This document shows, in pieces, positions 46,401 to 53,752 of a stretch of DNA of 64,000 bases. Where the stretch lies: the NCBI RefSeq assembly GCF_000332235.1, contig NZ_CM001775.1, forward strand, positions 3,706,272 through 3,770,271. Direction: 5' to 3'. Positions within the stretch are counted from its first letter, which is position 1. Every line of letters begins with the position of its first letter. Origin of the DNA: Geminocystis herdmanii PCC 6308 (GTDB taxonomy: Bacteria > Cyanobacteriota > Cyanobacteriia > Cyanobacteriales > Cyanobacteriaceae). The notes beneath the pieces were generated by a model. That model did no database searches and was not told where the DNA came from. It saw only the letters and a list, made by a program, of their open reading frames with translations. Made by a program: the position numbers and the translations under genes.

Positions 46401-46818
46401 CTCCTGTTAAGGGAGTATTTTCCACATTAATTTTATCAATGTCCACACTGACGGTTAAAAATTGTTGGGCTTCTCCTGCGGGAAATGAATCCCATTGATA
46501 AGAGTTGGGTGATTTTAAGGCAGGAATACCGGGATAGAAAGGTAAATCACTTTGATCGGGCAGATTAAGGGGATCATTTCCTGATATAGTTTTAATGAAA
46601 TCCTCAAAATCGAAATTACGAGTTAAGGGTAAACCGATATTGGAAGGAAATTGAAAACTGGGGGCTTTATTGTAAGACGCATTGGGATTATATCGATCGA
46701 AATCTGAAAAAGAAGGAATAATAAATGGTTCTGGAGGAGTAGTTATTGCTAATTGCCCATTAGTACTATTAACTTGAGTACCGTGATGGTGACTACCGTG
46801 ATCGTGATTTCCTGACAT
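43405..46818 (-). CDS. Large cupin / ABM / DUF4114 multidomain protein
   Basis: The 1137-residue protein has several parts. Residues about 160-275 form a cupin with H175, H177, E182 and H255 as likely metal ligands (HIHWAEDEW; GYGHGYRN). Two monooxygenase-like ABM folds follow (about 415-500 and 525-605; VGRFKAKPDTREEM). Residues about 615-960 resemble DUF4114, with YGIFAVDNATGSIEGLNP, and contain a histidine-rich stretch (HADHHHAMEGDHDHNHIH). The C-terminus has three repeats built on YRFRTGDGTYMYVGEQERQS. There is no N-terminal signal peptide; DUF4114 proteins often leave by type I secretion. Function is unknown. Two small enzymes follow upstream on the same strand. Confidence 0.7.
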   Translation of the reverse strand: MSGNHDHGSHHHGTQVNSTNGQLAITTPPEPFIIPSFSDFDRYNPNASYNKAPSFQFPSNIGLPLTRNFDFEDFIKTISGNDPLNLPDQSDLPFYPGIPALKSPNSYQWDSFPAGEAQQFLTVSVDIDKINVENTPLTGDGDLPVELEAISTSELNRPFTVSTTVTPFNAGPIPHIHWAEDEWFIILQGEVDSWVMSPTEEAYDLYEFPADENGDPLTPPQYDGPPALAKDKIKEFYYAHLTAGQAVFLPRGYGHGYRNASPTGEPLVFLTIWSRDIANGYPEGGIEEFFTLPEPRIGRFYDTAEDAAQYGSLYNKTIGSEDATSNQQRFVDYKNTFPDYYVAMSGNYGDFLESGGNWNPAIYKDYEAFPLTPPDYWNPTLDQPWNTDQSDPDADLYYPAPAPNAPSDSVNFSTPFDPQVINRIYITLDDSSKAEQLQELLAQYTSKTETIEGNFYSEPYQDPNNPLNYFIVEYWNEYSDVDVYEKTNTYQNFISQIDAIATTSTTLDTINPVKGSLGAVTDITLVGRFKAKPDTREEMISILTTLQEQTLQEEGALIFEFYENPLVANEWILFQKYADGPSTTFHFSQSYFKQFDSEFGLLLEGNGVADGSAIFYVTDEPASSFYDFQKAGLNILTELFESSPELTVSLETDDSGILKVVNGANTSGIGIVLNVNADFLTDEPIEYGIFAVDNATGSIEGLNPDDSGYLEKVRERASTLFTTINAEKINSVRDVFVETAQEYAFYQVTNGTIWDQSPDVEYSIDNENFFRSHNSDQVEFSFNEGFDLSAQLNGPIKSLNGQIGVPQTEGFNILDTSTLVHKSLTAEIHLLINGDNHPLNIGFYPVLDYSGTIIDPTTGDSIDPSNPNYASVIMGADFDKISLDLPSHADHHHAMEGDHDHNHIHKDYEIMGGEIYAPFVTFATSQGQSTTYFAYNEANPNLDRHFTSLGENGFGIEDNLQDGSLNDVILELDFRFTDPPYTITNNNTGEDDNLLTTPMYRFRTGDGTYMYVGEQERQSIRTNFTSFVEEGEAFKVATQDNDELISIYRFRNTDLAGAYIYVGEEERQSILANFSDTFVEEGLAFYAYGADAQKANDIFRFQTMPGSYLYVGEEERQSIAQGNFGFTDQGIAFEALT

Positions 46819-46961
46819 AACTTATCTCTGTGTAGTAATATGAAATTAAAAGTTTTTTGACACCTAAAACTCAACCCCTCCCCATCGATTTTACCTCAGT
46901 TCGACAGAAGAAAAATGGTGAAGACAAGACAAGTGGACAATTGGACAAGGAGAGTTTTTAA

Positions 46962-47043
46962 ATTCCTAATTCTTAATTCTTAATTCCTAATTCTTAATTC
47001 TTAATTCTTAATTCTTAATTCTTAATTCTTAATTCTTAATTTA
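46962..47043. repeat. Tandem TTCTTAAT 9-mer repeats
   Basis: About nine copies of TTCTTAATT or TTCCTAATT lie between the large cupin protein gene and the carboxymuconolactone-decarboxylase-type gene. Non-coding. A 16-base dispersed repeat copy is at 46889-46904. Confidence 0.85.
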
Positions 47044-47047
47044 TAAT

Positions 47048-47401
47048 TTATTTTTCTGCATTAGCAAAAAATTCATTGAGCATACCAAAACAACCGGCCG
47101 CTTTATTAAAACCAGCATAAACGCACATAAAAAGTAATAATTCTTCAATTTCTTCTCTGGTTGCACCCTGTTTGAGTGCCATAGCCACATGAGCGCCAAA
47201 GGGATTTCCTGCACCAGTTTGATCTTGATTCACCACATCAACAGCGATGGTAATTAAAGCCTTAGTTTTTTGATCAATCAAAGGTAAACCCCAAGCCTCA
47301 CCAGCAACACGGGTACAAAAATCGCCAAATTTGGGATTAATACTACTTAATCCTGCTTGTAATTCTTGATCATCTAAAACAGCATTTTTATAAGTCATCA
47401 A
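47048..47401 (-). CDS. Carboxymuconolactone decarboxylase (CMD/AhpD-like) family protein
   Basis: The 117-residue protein has the CMD fold: KTKALITIAVDVVN, NPFGAHVAMALKQGATREEI and the helical tail with LLLFMCVYAGFNKA. The CxxC of AhpD reductases is missing, so it is more like the decarboxylase or a binding member. Families of this fold handle cyclic acids, peroxides or aromatic products. It is encoded 8 bases after the NTF2-like gene, in the same transcript. Confidence 0.9.
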   Translation of the reverse strand: MMTYKNAVLDDQELQAGLSSINPKFGDFCTRVAGEAWGLPLIDQKTKALITIAVDVVNQDQTGAGNPFGAHVAMALKQGATREEIEELLLFMCVYAGFNKAAGCFGMLNEFFANAEK

Positions 47402-47409
47402 TAAAACTC

Positions 47410-47979
47410 CTATGCAGTGGTAATTAATTTTAATAATTCATCAGGGGCAAAAACATCACGGTAGAAGGTGAGTTGCTCAGTTTTTAAGTAACATCCGCCA
47501 CGATTTCCACGGCGTACCCAAGTTACGTTTCCTTTAGCGATCGTCTCATTAGTTTCATCATCCACACATTTCCATTCAAAGAAAGTATGTTCACCCCAAA
47601 ACATGACGATGGGCCAACACATAGTAACCCCTGGTTGTGCAATTAAAGCCCACCAATGTTGCTCTCTTTCCTTTTGTTGATCAAGTCCACGATAAGGACC
47701 ATCTTGACAGAAATACACCAAATCGGGACGGTATTCTCCTGTTAAAATATCACCTCTACCTTGTCGCAATGCTTCGCAATGAGTCGGCCACCATTCTTTA
47801 TTTTCTTGCTCAATAATTTCTAAAGTGTAGTTATCATCGATAGGAGGAAGTTCTGCTTCCATTTGTTTGACGATGGCTTCTCCTTTAGCGATGAGTTGTG
47901 CTTTTAATTCATCTGGCACTAAATTTGGACGAGAATAATCTGCATCTAAATCTTTGTAGTAGTTAATTCTCTTAATCAT
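47410..47979 (-). CDS. NTF2-like (SnoaL-type) protein
   Basis: This 189-residue protein has an N-terminal helix and a middle part of the cone-shaped alpha+beta barrel plan, with ALRQGRGDILTGEYRPDLVYFCQ and WWALIAQPGVTMCWPIVMFWGEH. Many members bind or convert small hydrophobic or polyketide ligands, and catalytic residues vary. It is the first gene of a probable operon with the CMD protein (8-base gap) and the 1137-residue cupin protein (230-base gap containing repeats). Specific function is not recognised. Confidence 0.6.
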   Translation of the reverse strand: MIKRINYYKDLDADYSRPNLVPDELKAQLIAKGEAIVKQMEAELPPIDDNYTLEIIEQENKEWWPTHCEALRQGRGDILTGEYRPDLVYFCQDGPYRGLDQQKEREQHWWALIAQPGVTMCWPIVMFWGEHTFFEWKCVDDETNETIAKGNVTWVRRGNRGGCYLKTEQLTFYRDVFAPDELLKLITTA

Positions 47980-48162
47980 TAGTAACGAACCTAAAATTTT
48001 GCGGTTTTATTTTCCTAGAATTATAGTTCTGTTTTTTTTTCTGATTAAAAAATGCAATAAAACTTAACAAAGAATTAAGAATTGAACTTAGTATTGATTT
48101 TGTCAAATTTTCTGTAACAAATTATCTTATTTTAAGATGGGTTAATAGATAACTATAGCAAT

Positions 48163-48205
48163 AGTGAACTACCCACACTGAATTAAAATTACAGTGTTGA
48201 CTTCC
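48163..48205 (-). mobile_element. Solitary IS200/IS605-type right-end hairpin
   Basis: AGTGAACTACCCACACTG, an AT-rich loop and CAGTGTTGACTTCC form an imperfect hairpin. On the minus strand it follows the same plan as the end at 34524-34575. A further partial copy (GAACTACCCACACT) is at 50622. No transposase remains. Confidence 0.4.
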
Positions 48206-48273
48206 TACCCAAAGAAACGCTTTTTAATCTTTAATGATTTGTGGACAATCCCCTTTAATTACCCCAAGTTTGG

Positions 48274-48479
48274 CAGGGCTGTTTCATTTTCAAATTTTTG
48301 GTTAAGAAAGAGTAATGAGTAACGAGTAATAAGTAATGAGTTTTGATAATTTACTATCATAAATTGATTATTTCAAGATTTTTTATTATTACCTAAAATC
48401 GGGGAGTAAAAAATCCCACTAATCCCCTAATAACCTCATACCCAAATATTTTTTATCAACTTACTTTGAAACAGCCCTG
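48274..48479. mobile_element. 206-bp MITE family, copy 2, with target duplication
   Basis: The ends CAGGGCTGTTTCA and TGAAACAGCCCTG are perfect 13-bp inverted repeats. The 11-base direct repeat CCCAAGTTTGG flanks them exactly at 48263-48273 and 48480-48490, so this is a recent insertion. It shares most of its sequence with 37450-37654. No gene is carried. Confidence 0.9.
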
Positions 48480-48544
48480 CCCAAGTTTGGGGGATTTAGG
48501 TGGCGAAAATTTTACAACTGATTTAAGATTGCTATATAAAAAAA

Positions 48545-48722
48545 CTAAGAATTATTACCTTCAATCAGATTAATTTCTGCTTCCGTTAAACCATATAAAT
48601 TATAAACAATTCGATCGAACAAATCATCAGTATATTAATTGTTGTTTAAGGGGTAATAAAGTATTAAGAGTTTGCTCATATTCCTTAGCTAAAAGATTTT
48701 GAAACCTTCTTTCAAACACCTT
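48545..48722 (-). pseudogene. C-terminal relic of a DNA methylase or type II restriction-modification protein
   Basis: Read on the minus strand, one frame gives KVFERRFQNLLAKEYEQ and LLPLKQQLI, and after a one-base shift another gives DLFDRIVYNLYGLTEAEI followed by NLIEG and a stop. The last block is the conserved C-terminal tail (IDxLVYELYGLTEEEIxIVEG) seen in type IIG and TaqI-like methylases. The rest of the gene is missing. It lies right after the MITE insertion. Confidence 0.6.
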
Positions 48723-48802
48723 CTAACAGTAGAACTGATAATATTATTTTTTTGTAATACAATTTTACAGCCTAATACCCTATTCCCCGTAGTGAGAATA
48801 TT

Positions 48803-50557
48803 TTAGTGTTGAGGTTCGATCGTACTACCAGCAATTTTAGCTAAATAAAAACAAAGAATAGCATTAACTAACAAGAAAATTTGGGAAGCTAAACCATAGC
48901 CAAAACCCCACACTAAGGGATTAATAAAGGCTGTAATAGTTAAACAAGATGCTACCCCTAAAGTAAGTCCGATCGAAACCCATTTTAAGATAGGATGACT
49001 TAGGAATAAGACAATTAAAATAACAGGAATCAAGGCACTGGCGAAGATAGGATTTAAGCTAGTTGTACCCATTACCACATTACCTAATTCTGGTACAGAA
49101 CTACCCATTAAACGAAAAGGCCATTGAGGCAAATCGAAGATATATAATCCTTGTAGGAAAAATAAACCACTGCTTCCCGTTACCAAACCCGTTGCTAAAC
49201 TGAGGTTAAAGGTAAGATAGTTACGCAAAAACCATGCTAATAAATATGAACCTAAAACCATACCTAACTTGGGTAAGAAGGTAATTGTGCCACCATCTAA
49301 CCAGAAACCGGGGTTTAAGTAACCACTATTTTTGAGCCATCGTAAAAAATCTTTGGGAGTGATTTTACCTTTAAGAGCTAATTTTACCGCTTGACCTGCA
49401 TCTAACTGTCCTGCGCCATAATGATTTAATGGATCATTTTCGATTTTACGAGCTGATTTGATTAAAATTTCTCTGATTTCATCGGGATTTTCTACCCCAG
49501 TGGCTTTAACTAATGCCGCCACCCCTGCAACGTGGGGAGATGCCATACTTGTACCTTGAAAACCCATAAAACTAGGTTGATTGTCGATGATGGTTTCTTG
49601 AATAATTTTACCTGTTTCACTACCGCCGGGGGCACTAATATCCACCCCTGCGCCAAAGTTAGAATAGGGGGCTTTATTACCTACGGAGTCGGTAGCAGAA
49701 ACGCTGATTACTTGGGGATAACGGGCTGGAAAGGAAGCACTATTACGATTTTCGTTTCCGGCGGCGGCGATGATGACTACTCCTTTTTCATGGGCGTATT
49801 TGAGGGCATCTCGCATTAATTGGCTATCTCCTCCTCCCCCTAAACTCATATTGATAACATCGGCTTTGTTATCTGTAGCAAATTTGATGGCTTCGGCTAT
49901 GTCGGCTACTGTACCGCCATTGACTCCCAAGACTTTTAATGGCATAATTTTGGCTTTATAGGCAATTCCTGCCACTCCATAACCGTTATTAGTGGATTGG
50001 GCGATCGTACCTGCCACATGAGTACCATGTCCTACATCATCATAAACATCGGTTTTATTATTAACAAAGTCGTAACCTTCTACAAATTCGGTTTGCTCTA
50101 AATCGGGTATTTTTGTTACCCCTGTATCGATGACGGCAACGGTGACACCTTCTCCTTTTGTTTCATCCCACGCTTGTTCTACATTAATACTGCGTAAATT
50201 CCATTGTTGAGTATATTGGGGATCGTTGGGAGTTTCTAAGCTATGGTAAATATAGTTAGGCTCAATATATTCTATGGATTTTTTCAGGTTCGATCGAGCT
50301 ATTTTTTTGAGGGTATTTTTATCTCCTTCTACAATATAAATCCTTTCGGGTTCAGAAAAAATGCTATTGAGAATAGGAATATCTTGCACTTTGGAGGCGA
50401 TCGAGCTTAAGTTTTCTTCTAAGATATTTGTGGGAATATCCTGACGAAAATTGATGATAATAGAGTTAAATTCCCCTTTGGAGGCTAATCCTTTGAAGGT
50501 AAATAAGGCAAACCCTAAACCCATTAAAAAGATACATACAAGTAATAGTTTTTTCAT
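48803..50557 (-). CDS. Subtilisin-like serine peptidase (S8) with C-terminal membrane segments
   Basis: The 584-residue protein has an N-terminal hydrophobic signal (residues 4-21), a propeptide-like region, and a catalytic S8 domain with D144 (AVIDTGV), H177 (GHGTHVAG) and S337 (GTSMASPH). After about residue 400 come five or six hydrophobic helices, so the protease is membrane-anchored and acts outside the cytoplasm. Subtilases with such a tail exist in cyanobacteria; substrates are unknown. It stands alone. Confidence 0.92.
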   Translation of the reverse strand: MKKLLLVCIFLMGLGFALFTFKGLASKGEFNSIIINFRQDIPTNILEENLSSIASKVQDIPILNSIFSEPERIYIVEGDKNTLKKIARSNLKKSIEYIEPNYIYHSLETPNDPQYTQQWNLRSINVEQAWDETKGEGVTVAVIDTGVTKIPDLEQTEFVEGYDFVNNKTDVYDDVGHGTHVAGTIAQSTNNGYGVAGIAYKAKIMPLKVLGVNGGTVADIAEAIKFATDNKADVINMSLGGGGDSQLMRDALKYAHEKGVVIIAAAGNENRNSASFPARYPQVISVSATDSVGNKAPYSNFGAGVDISAPGGSETGKIIQETIIDNQPSFMGFQGTSMASPHVAGVAALVKATGVENPDEIREILIKSARKIENDPLNHYGAGQLDAGQAVKLALKGKITPKDFLRWLKNSGYLNPGFWLDGGTITFLPKLGMVLGSYLLAWFLRNYLTFNLSLATGLVTGSSGLFFLQGLYIFDLPQWPFRLMGSSVPELGNVVMGTTSLNPIFASALIPVILIVLFLSHPILKWVSIGLTLGVASCLTITAFINPLVWGFGYGLASQIFLLVNAILCFYLAKIAGSTIEPQH

Positions 50558-50807
50558 GATACTTACTCAAGCTCGATCGTGATTTTATTTTATTCTAGCT
50601 CGATCGAACTCCAAAAACATGAACTACCCACACTAACTTAACAGTATAGATAAAATTAAGTAATTAATTGATCTAAACAAAGAAATTATTAACCTGCAAC
50701 CTGTCACCCTTTCCGATTAACCTCAACAATTCTTTTATCAAATTCAGGTAAGGTCAATTCCCTCTGATATAGTTGATAATGACAGGATATTAACTAATCA
50801 ACTAGAA

Positions 50808-51818
50808 ATGAAGAATAATTGGCTTTTTAATGAAAATGTAATTTATGTCATAAAACGGCTATTCCAAGGGCTTTTAACATTATTATTAGCATCCATATTG
50901 AGCTTTGCGATCATTCAATTAGCACCGGGAGATTATTTGGATAATCTACGACAAAATCCAACTATTTCTCAAGAGACTCTTAATGAATTACAAGTTCGTT
51001 TTGGTTTAGATAAATCTCCTTTACAGCAATATGGATTGTGGCTTAAACAAGTGGTTACTAAATTCGATTTTGGGGAAAGTTTTGTCTATTCTCGATCGGT
51101 TTCTAGTCTAATTAAAGAGCGTATTCCTGCCACTTTATTATTAGCTTTTTCTTCTCTAATTATTACATGGTCTATCGCGCTTCCTTTAGGTATTATTAGT
51201 GCTGTAAAACAAAACACTCTGCTCGATCGAATTTTAAGGGTAATGAGTTATTTTGGACAAGGATTTCCTAGTTTTATTACCGCTTTATTATTATTAGTTT
51301 TAGCTCAAAATTTAGCCCCCATTTTTCCAGTGGGAGGCATGACAAGTATTAACCATGATGAGTTATCTTTTACAGGAAAAGTTATGGACATTGGTTGGCA
51401 CATGATTTTACCTACCATTGCATTAAGTATCACCAGTTTCGCAGGATTACAAAGACTAACAAGAGGGCAACTTTTAGACGTGTTAAGACAAGATTATATT
51501 CAAACAGCAAGGGCGAAAGGTTTACCTGAAAATCGGGTGTTATATGTTCATGCTTTACGCAACGCTATTAACCCCTTAATTACCTTATTAGGCTTTGAAT
51601 TTGCTAGTTTATTAAGTGGTTCATTTATTGCCGAATATTTCTTTAATTGGCCCGGTTTAGGTAGGTTAATTTTACAAGCTGTTCAAGCCCAAGATTTATA
51701 TTTAGTTATGGCTAGTTTGATGATGGGTGCTACTATGTTAATTATTGGCAATGTTATAGCAGATTTATTATTAAAAGTAGTTGATCCTCGTATTCAATTA
51801 GAAAATCTCGATAATTAA
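50808..51818 (+). CDS. ABC transporter permease, DppB/OppB type
   Basis: The 336-residue protein is a binding-protein-dependent permease: RLFQGLLTLLLASILSFAII, the LAPGDYLDNLRQNP segment of peptide permeases, six hydrophobic helices, and the EAA-type loop QTARAKGLPENRVLYVHALR before the last helices. It would form the channel for peptides or nickel-like substrates with a DppC partner that is not in view. Isolated permease genes of this type are common in cyanobacteria. Confidence 0.9.
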   Translation: MKNNWLFNENVIYVIKRLFQGLLTLLLASILSFAIIQLAPGDYLDNLRQNPTISQETLNELQVRFGLDKSPLQQYGLWLKQVVTKFDFGESFVYSRSVSSLIKERIPATLLLAFSSLIITWSIALPLGIISAVKQNTLLDRILRVMSYFGQGFPSFITALLLLVLAQNLAPIFPVGGMTSINHDELSFTGKVMDIGWHMILPTIALSITSFAGLQRLTRGQLLDVLRQDYIQTARAKGLPENRVLYVHALRNAINPLITLLGFEFASLLSGSFIAEYFFNWPGLGRLILQAVQAQDLYLVMASLMMGATMLIIGNVIADLLLKVVDPRIQLENLDN

Positions 51819-51869
51819 TTGAGAATTGAGAATTGAGAATTGAGAATTGAGAATTGAGAATTGAGAATT
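51819..51869. repeat. Tandem AATTGAGAA repeats
   Basis: Six copies of the 9-mer TTGAGAA with AT follow the permease stop codon directly. They are non-coding and belong to the same class as the other short tandem repeats in this window. Confidence 0.85.
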
Positions 51870-51980
51870 ATTGATTATTTATGAACCTAAGAGGAATTTT
51901 ACATATATTTTTTATTAATTCTTGAAAATAACTCTTCCCTTTTTCTTACCCTAACCATTCTACTTAAATACAAACTAATT

Positions 51981-52676
51981 ATGATTAAAGCAATTTTAAC
52001 GGATATAGAAGGTACAACCAGTTCTATTAGTTTTGTCCATGATATTTTATTTCCCTATGCCTATGATAAAATAGCTGATTTTTTAAGCCAAAATTGGCAT
52101 AATGAACAGGTTAAAAATATTGTTTTAGAAGTAGCTAATTTAGAAAATTTAACAGATTTTACTCCCTCAGAAATTACTACTATTTTAAGAGATTGGATTA
52201 AGCTCGATCGAAAAGTTACCCCATTAAAAGATTTACAAGGTATCATCTGGGAAGAAGGTTATAAAAATGGTGATTATCGATCGCATATTTATCAAGATGC
52301 CTATGAAAAATTAACTTTTTGGCACAGTCAAAATATCCCTATTTATATTTATTCATCAGGTTCGGTTTACGCTCAAAAATTATTCTTTAGTCATTCAGAA
52401 TATGGTAATTTATTACACTTATTTTCTGGGTTTTATGATACCAATATAGGCAATAAAAAAGAAAGTCAATCTTACCAAAATATTGCTAATTCTATGGACT
52501 TAAATCCTGATGAAATTATCTTTTTATCCGATGTGGAAGCAGAAGTTAATTCGGCTTTTTCTGTGGGAATGTCCACCGTTTGGGTAATTAGGGATGAAGG
52601 TATATTTCAAGAAAAAAAAGATACTAATTCATCTCATCAAATAGTTAATAATTTTAGTTTAATAACTGTACTGTAG
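51981..52676 (+). CDS. mtnC: Acireductone synthase (enolase-phosphatase E1)
   Basis: MtnC, a HAD-type bifunctional enolase and phosphatase, acts in methionine salvage. The N-terminal TDIEGTTSSISFVHDILFPY is a family signature including the nucleophile aspartate. IYSSGSVYAQKLFF and IIFLSDVEAEVNSAFSVGM supply the later HAD motifs. The 231-residue length fits. It helps recycle methylthioadenosine from spermidine synthesis; the SAM decarboxylase gene speD lies 2.6 kb downstream. ATG start at 51981 fits the family. Confidence 0.94.
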   Translation: MIKAILTDIEGTTSSISFVHDILFPYAYDKIADFLSQNWHNEQVKNIVLEVANLENLTDFTPSEITTILRDWIKLDRKVTPLKDLQGIIWEEGYKNGDYRSHIYQDAYEKLTFWHSQNIPIYIYSSGSVYAQKLFFSHSEYGNLLHLFSGFYDTNIGNKKESQSYQNIANSMDLNPDEIIFLSDVEAEVNSAFSVGMSTVWVIRDEGIFQEKKDTNSSHQIVNNFSLITVL

Positions 52677-52735
52677 ATTAAAATTAGTGTTAAATTAGAT
52701 ATAAATTTAATGCAAATAATGCAAAATGATTGTTT

Positions 52736-53026
52736 ATGATTAACCTAAGTCGAGATATTCAATCTCTTTCTACATTTAAGCGTAATACTAATGATTTAAT
52801 CAGTCAAATTAAAGAAACAGGTAGCCCGATGATTTTAACGGTAAATGGCAAGGCGGAGATAGTGGTACAAGATGCTATCTCTTATCAACAATTATTAGAT
52901 AAAATCGATCGTCTTGAAACAATGTTAGAGATTCAAAAGGGTTTAGCTGATGTCAAACAAGGCAATACTCAATCTTTAGACAGTTTTATTAAGGAAATGG
53001 AAACTAAGCATGACATATCAGGTTAA
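52736..53026 (+). CDS. Phd/YefM-type antitoxin
   Basis: The protein has the YefM/Phd helix-strand block (LSRDIQSLSTFKRNTNDLI, PMILTVNGKAEIVVQDA, SYQQLLDKI). An acidic helical C-terminus would bind toxin. The ATG at 52736 is better than the TTG at 52730, which is open in frame but lacks context. It overlaps the toxin gene by 17 bases, which is typical of a translationally coupled pair. Confidence 0.88.
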   Translation: MINLSRDIQSLSTFKRNTNDLISQIKETGSPMILTVNGKAEIVVQDAISYQQLLDKIDRLETMLEIQKGLADVKQGNTQSLDSFIKEMETKHDISG

Positions 53027-53315
53027 GTTGACTGCCTATGCTAAGGGTGAAATTGAGTCGGTTTATTTGTGGCATAAAAGATATGATGGTCATTATGCCG
53101 ATTCATGGTTTCGTGGTTTAATGAATATAATTGGAACTTTGCAAGAAAAGCCTTTTCGTTGTGCTTTAGCAAGGGAAAACGATGATTTTACGGAGGAGAT
53201 TAGACAGCCAATTTATGGTAAAGGTAGTAATCGTTATCGAATTATTTTTATAGTTGAAGATAATTTCGTTCATATTTTGTCTGTACGTCATGGCAGTAAG
53301 TCTTCTGTTATATAA
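53010..53315 (+). CDS. RelE/ParE-family toxin
   Basis: The 101-residue protein has the ParE/RelE fold with LTAYAKGEIESVYLWHK at the start and NRYRIIFIVEDNFVHILSVRHG at the end. It is encoded with an overlapping antitoxin and the pair looks intact. The last codons (SSVI and stop) lie inside a 311-base direct repeat that starts at 53305, so the repeat boundary coincides with the gene's end. Confidence 0.88.
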   Translation: MTYQVKLTAYAKGEIESVYLWHKRYDGHYADSWFRGLMNIIGTLQEKPFRCALARENDDFTEEIRQPIYGKGSNRYRIIFIVEDNFVHILSVRHGSKSSVI

Positions 53316-53615
53316 AACTTACTCATAGTTACCTATGACGTTTACTTCTTGCTTCTACCAGTCAAGTCGGCTTGATACTGTCCACAAGCGTTGATTCGGG
53401 TGTAACCCACCCTACTTTTATTATTCTAATTAATTGATTAATCTTGAATAATAACTAATTTTTTATTTAATTTAATCTTTAAATTAAATAGTTTTAACAG
53501 TCTTGGTTATCGACTTCATTAAAAGCTAACATATTTTAAAAAAAATGTCAACCTTTATCCCGTGAGTAGGTATAAACAACTATAATAAACTATTAGTTAA
53601 CAGTTAAAAGCTCTT
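53305..53615 (+). repeat. 311-bp exact direct repeat, copy 1
   Basis: Positions 53305-53615 are identical to 57170-57480 as far as I can compare them. Internal features are a CAAGTCGGCTTG hairpin near 53378, the words GGGTGTAACCCACCCTAC, and an AT-rich second half. It contains no significant ORF. Here it begins inside the toxin gene. The rest of the gap to 53752 shows no gene. Confidence 0.95.
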
Positions 53616-53752
53616 GATTTTAACCCCTTGGATTTAGAGTAATTTAGGACTTAAGCAATAATAACAATATTGTATTGTAACAAGATAATATTGGTAATAT
53701 CTCAAACCTTCTTGTTAAGTGCTATTGTCTAAATTACATTAATAAACATTAC

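Noticed and set aside
46962-47043. Regular tandem repeats that might suggest a CRISPR array
   Set aside because: Units are only 9 bases with no unique spacers, so this is a simple tandem repeat.
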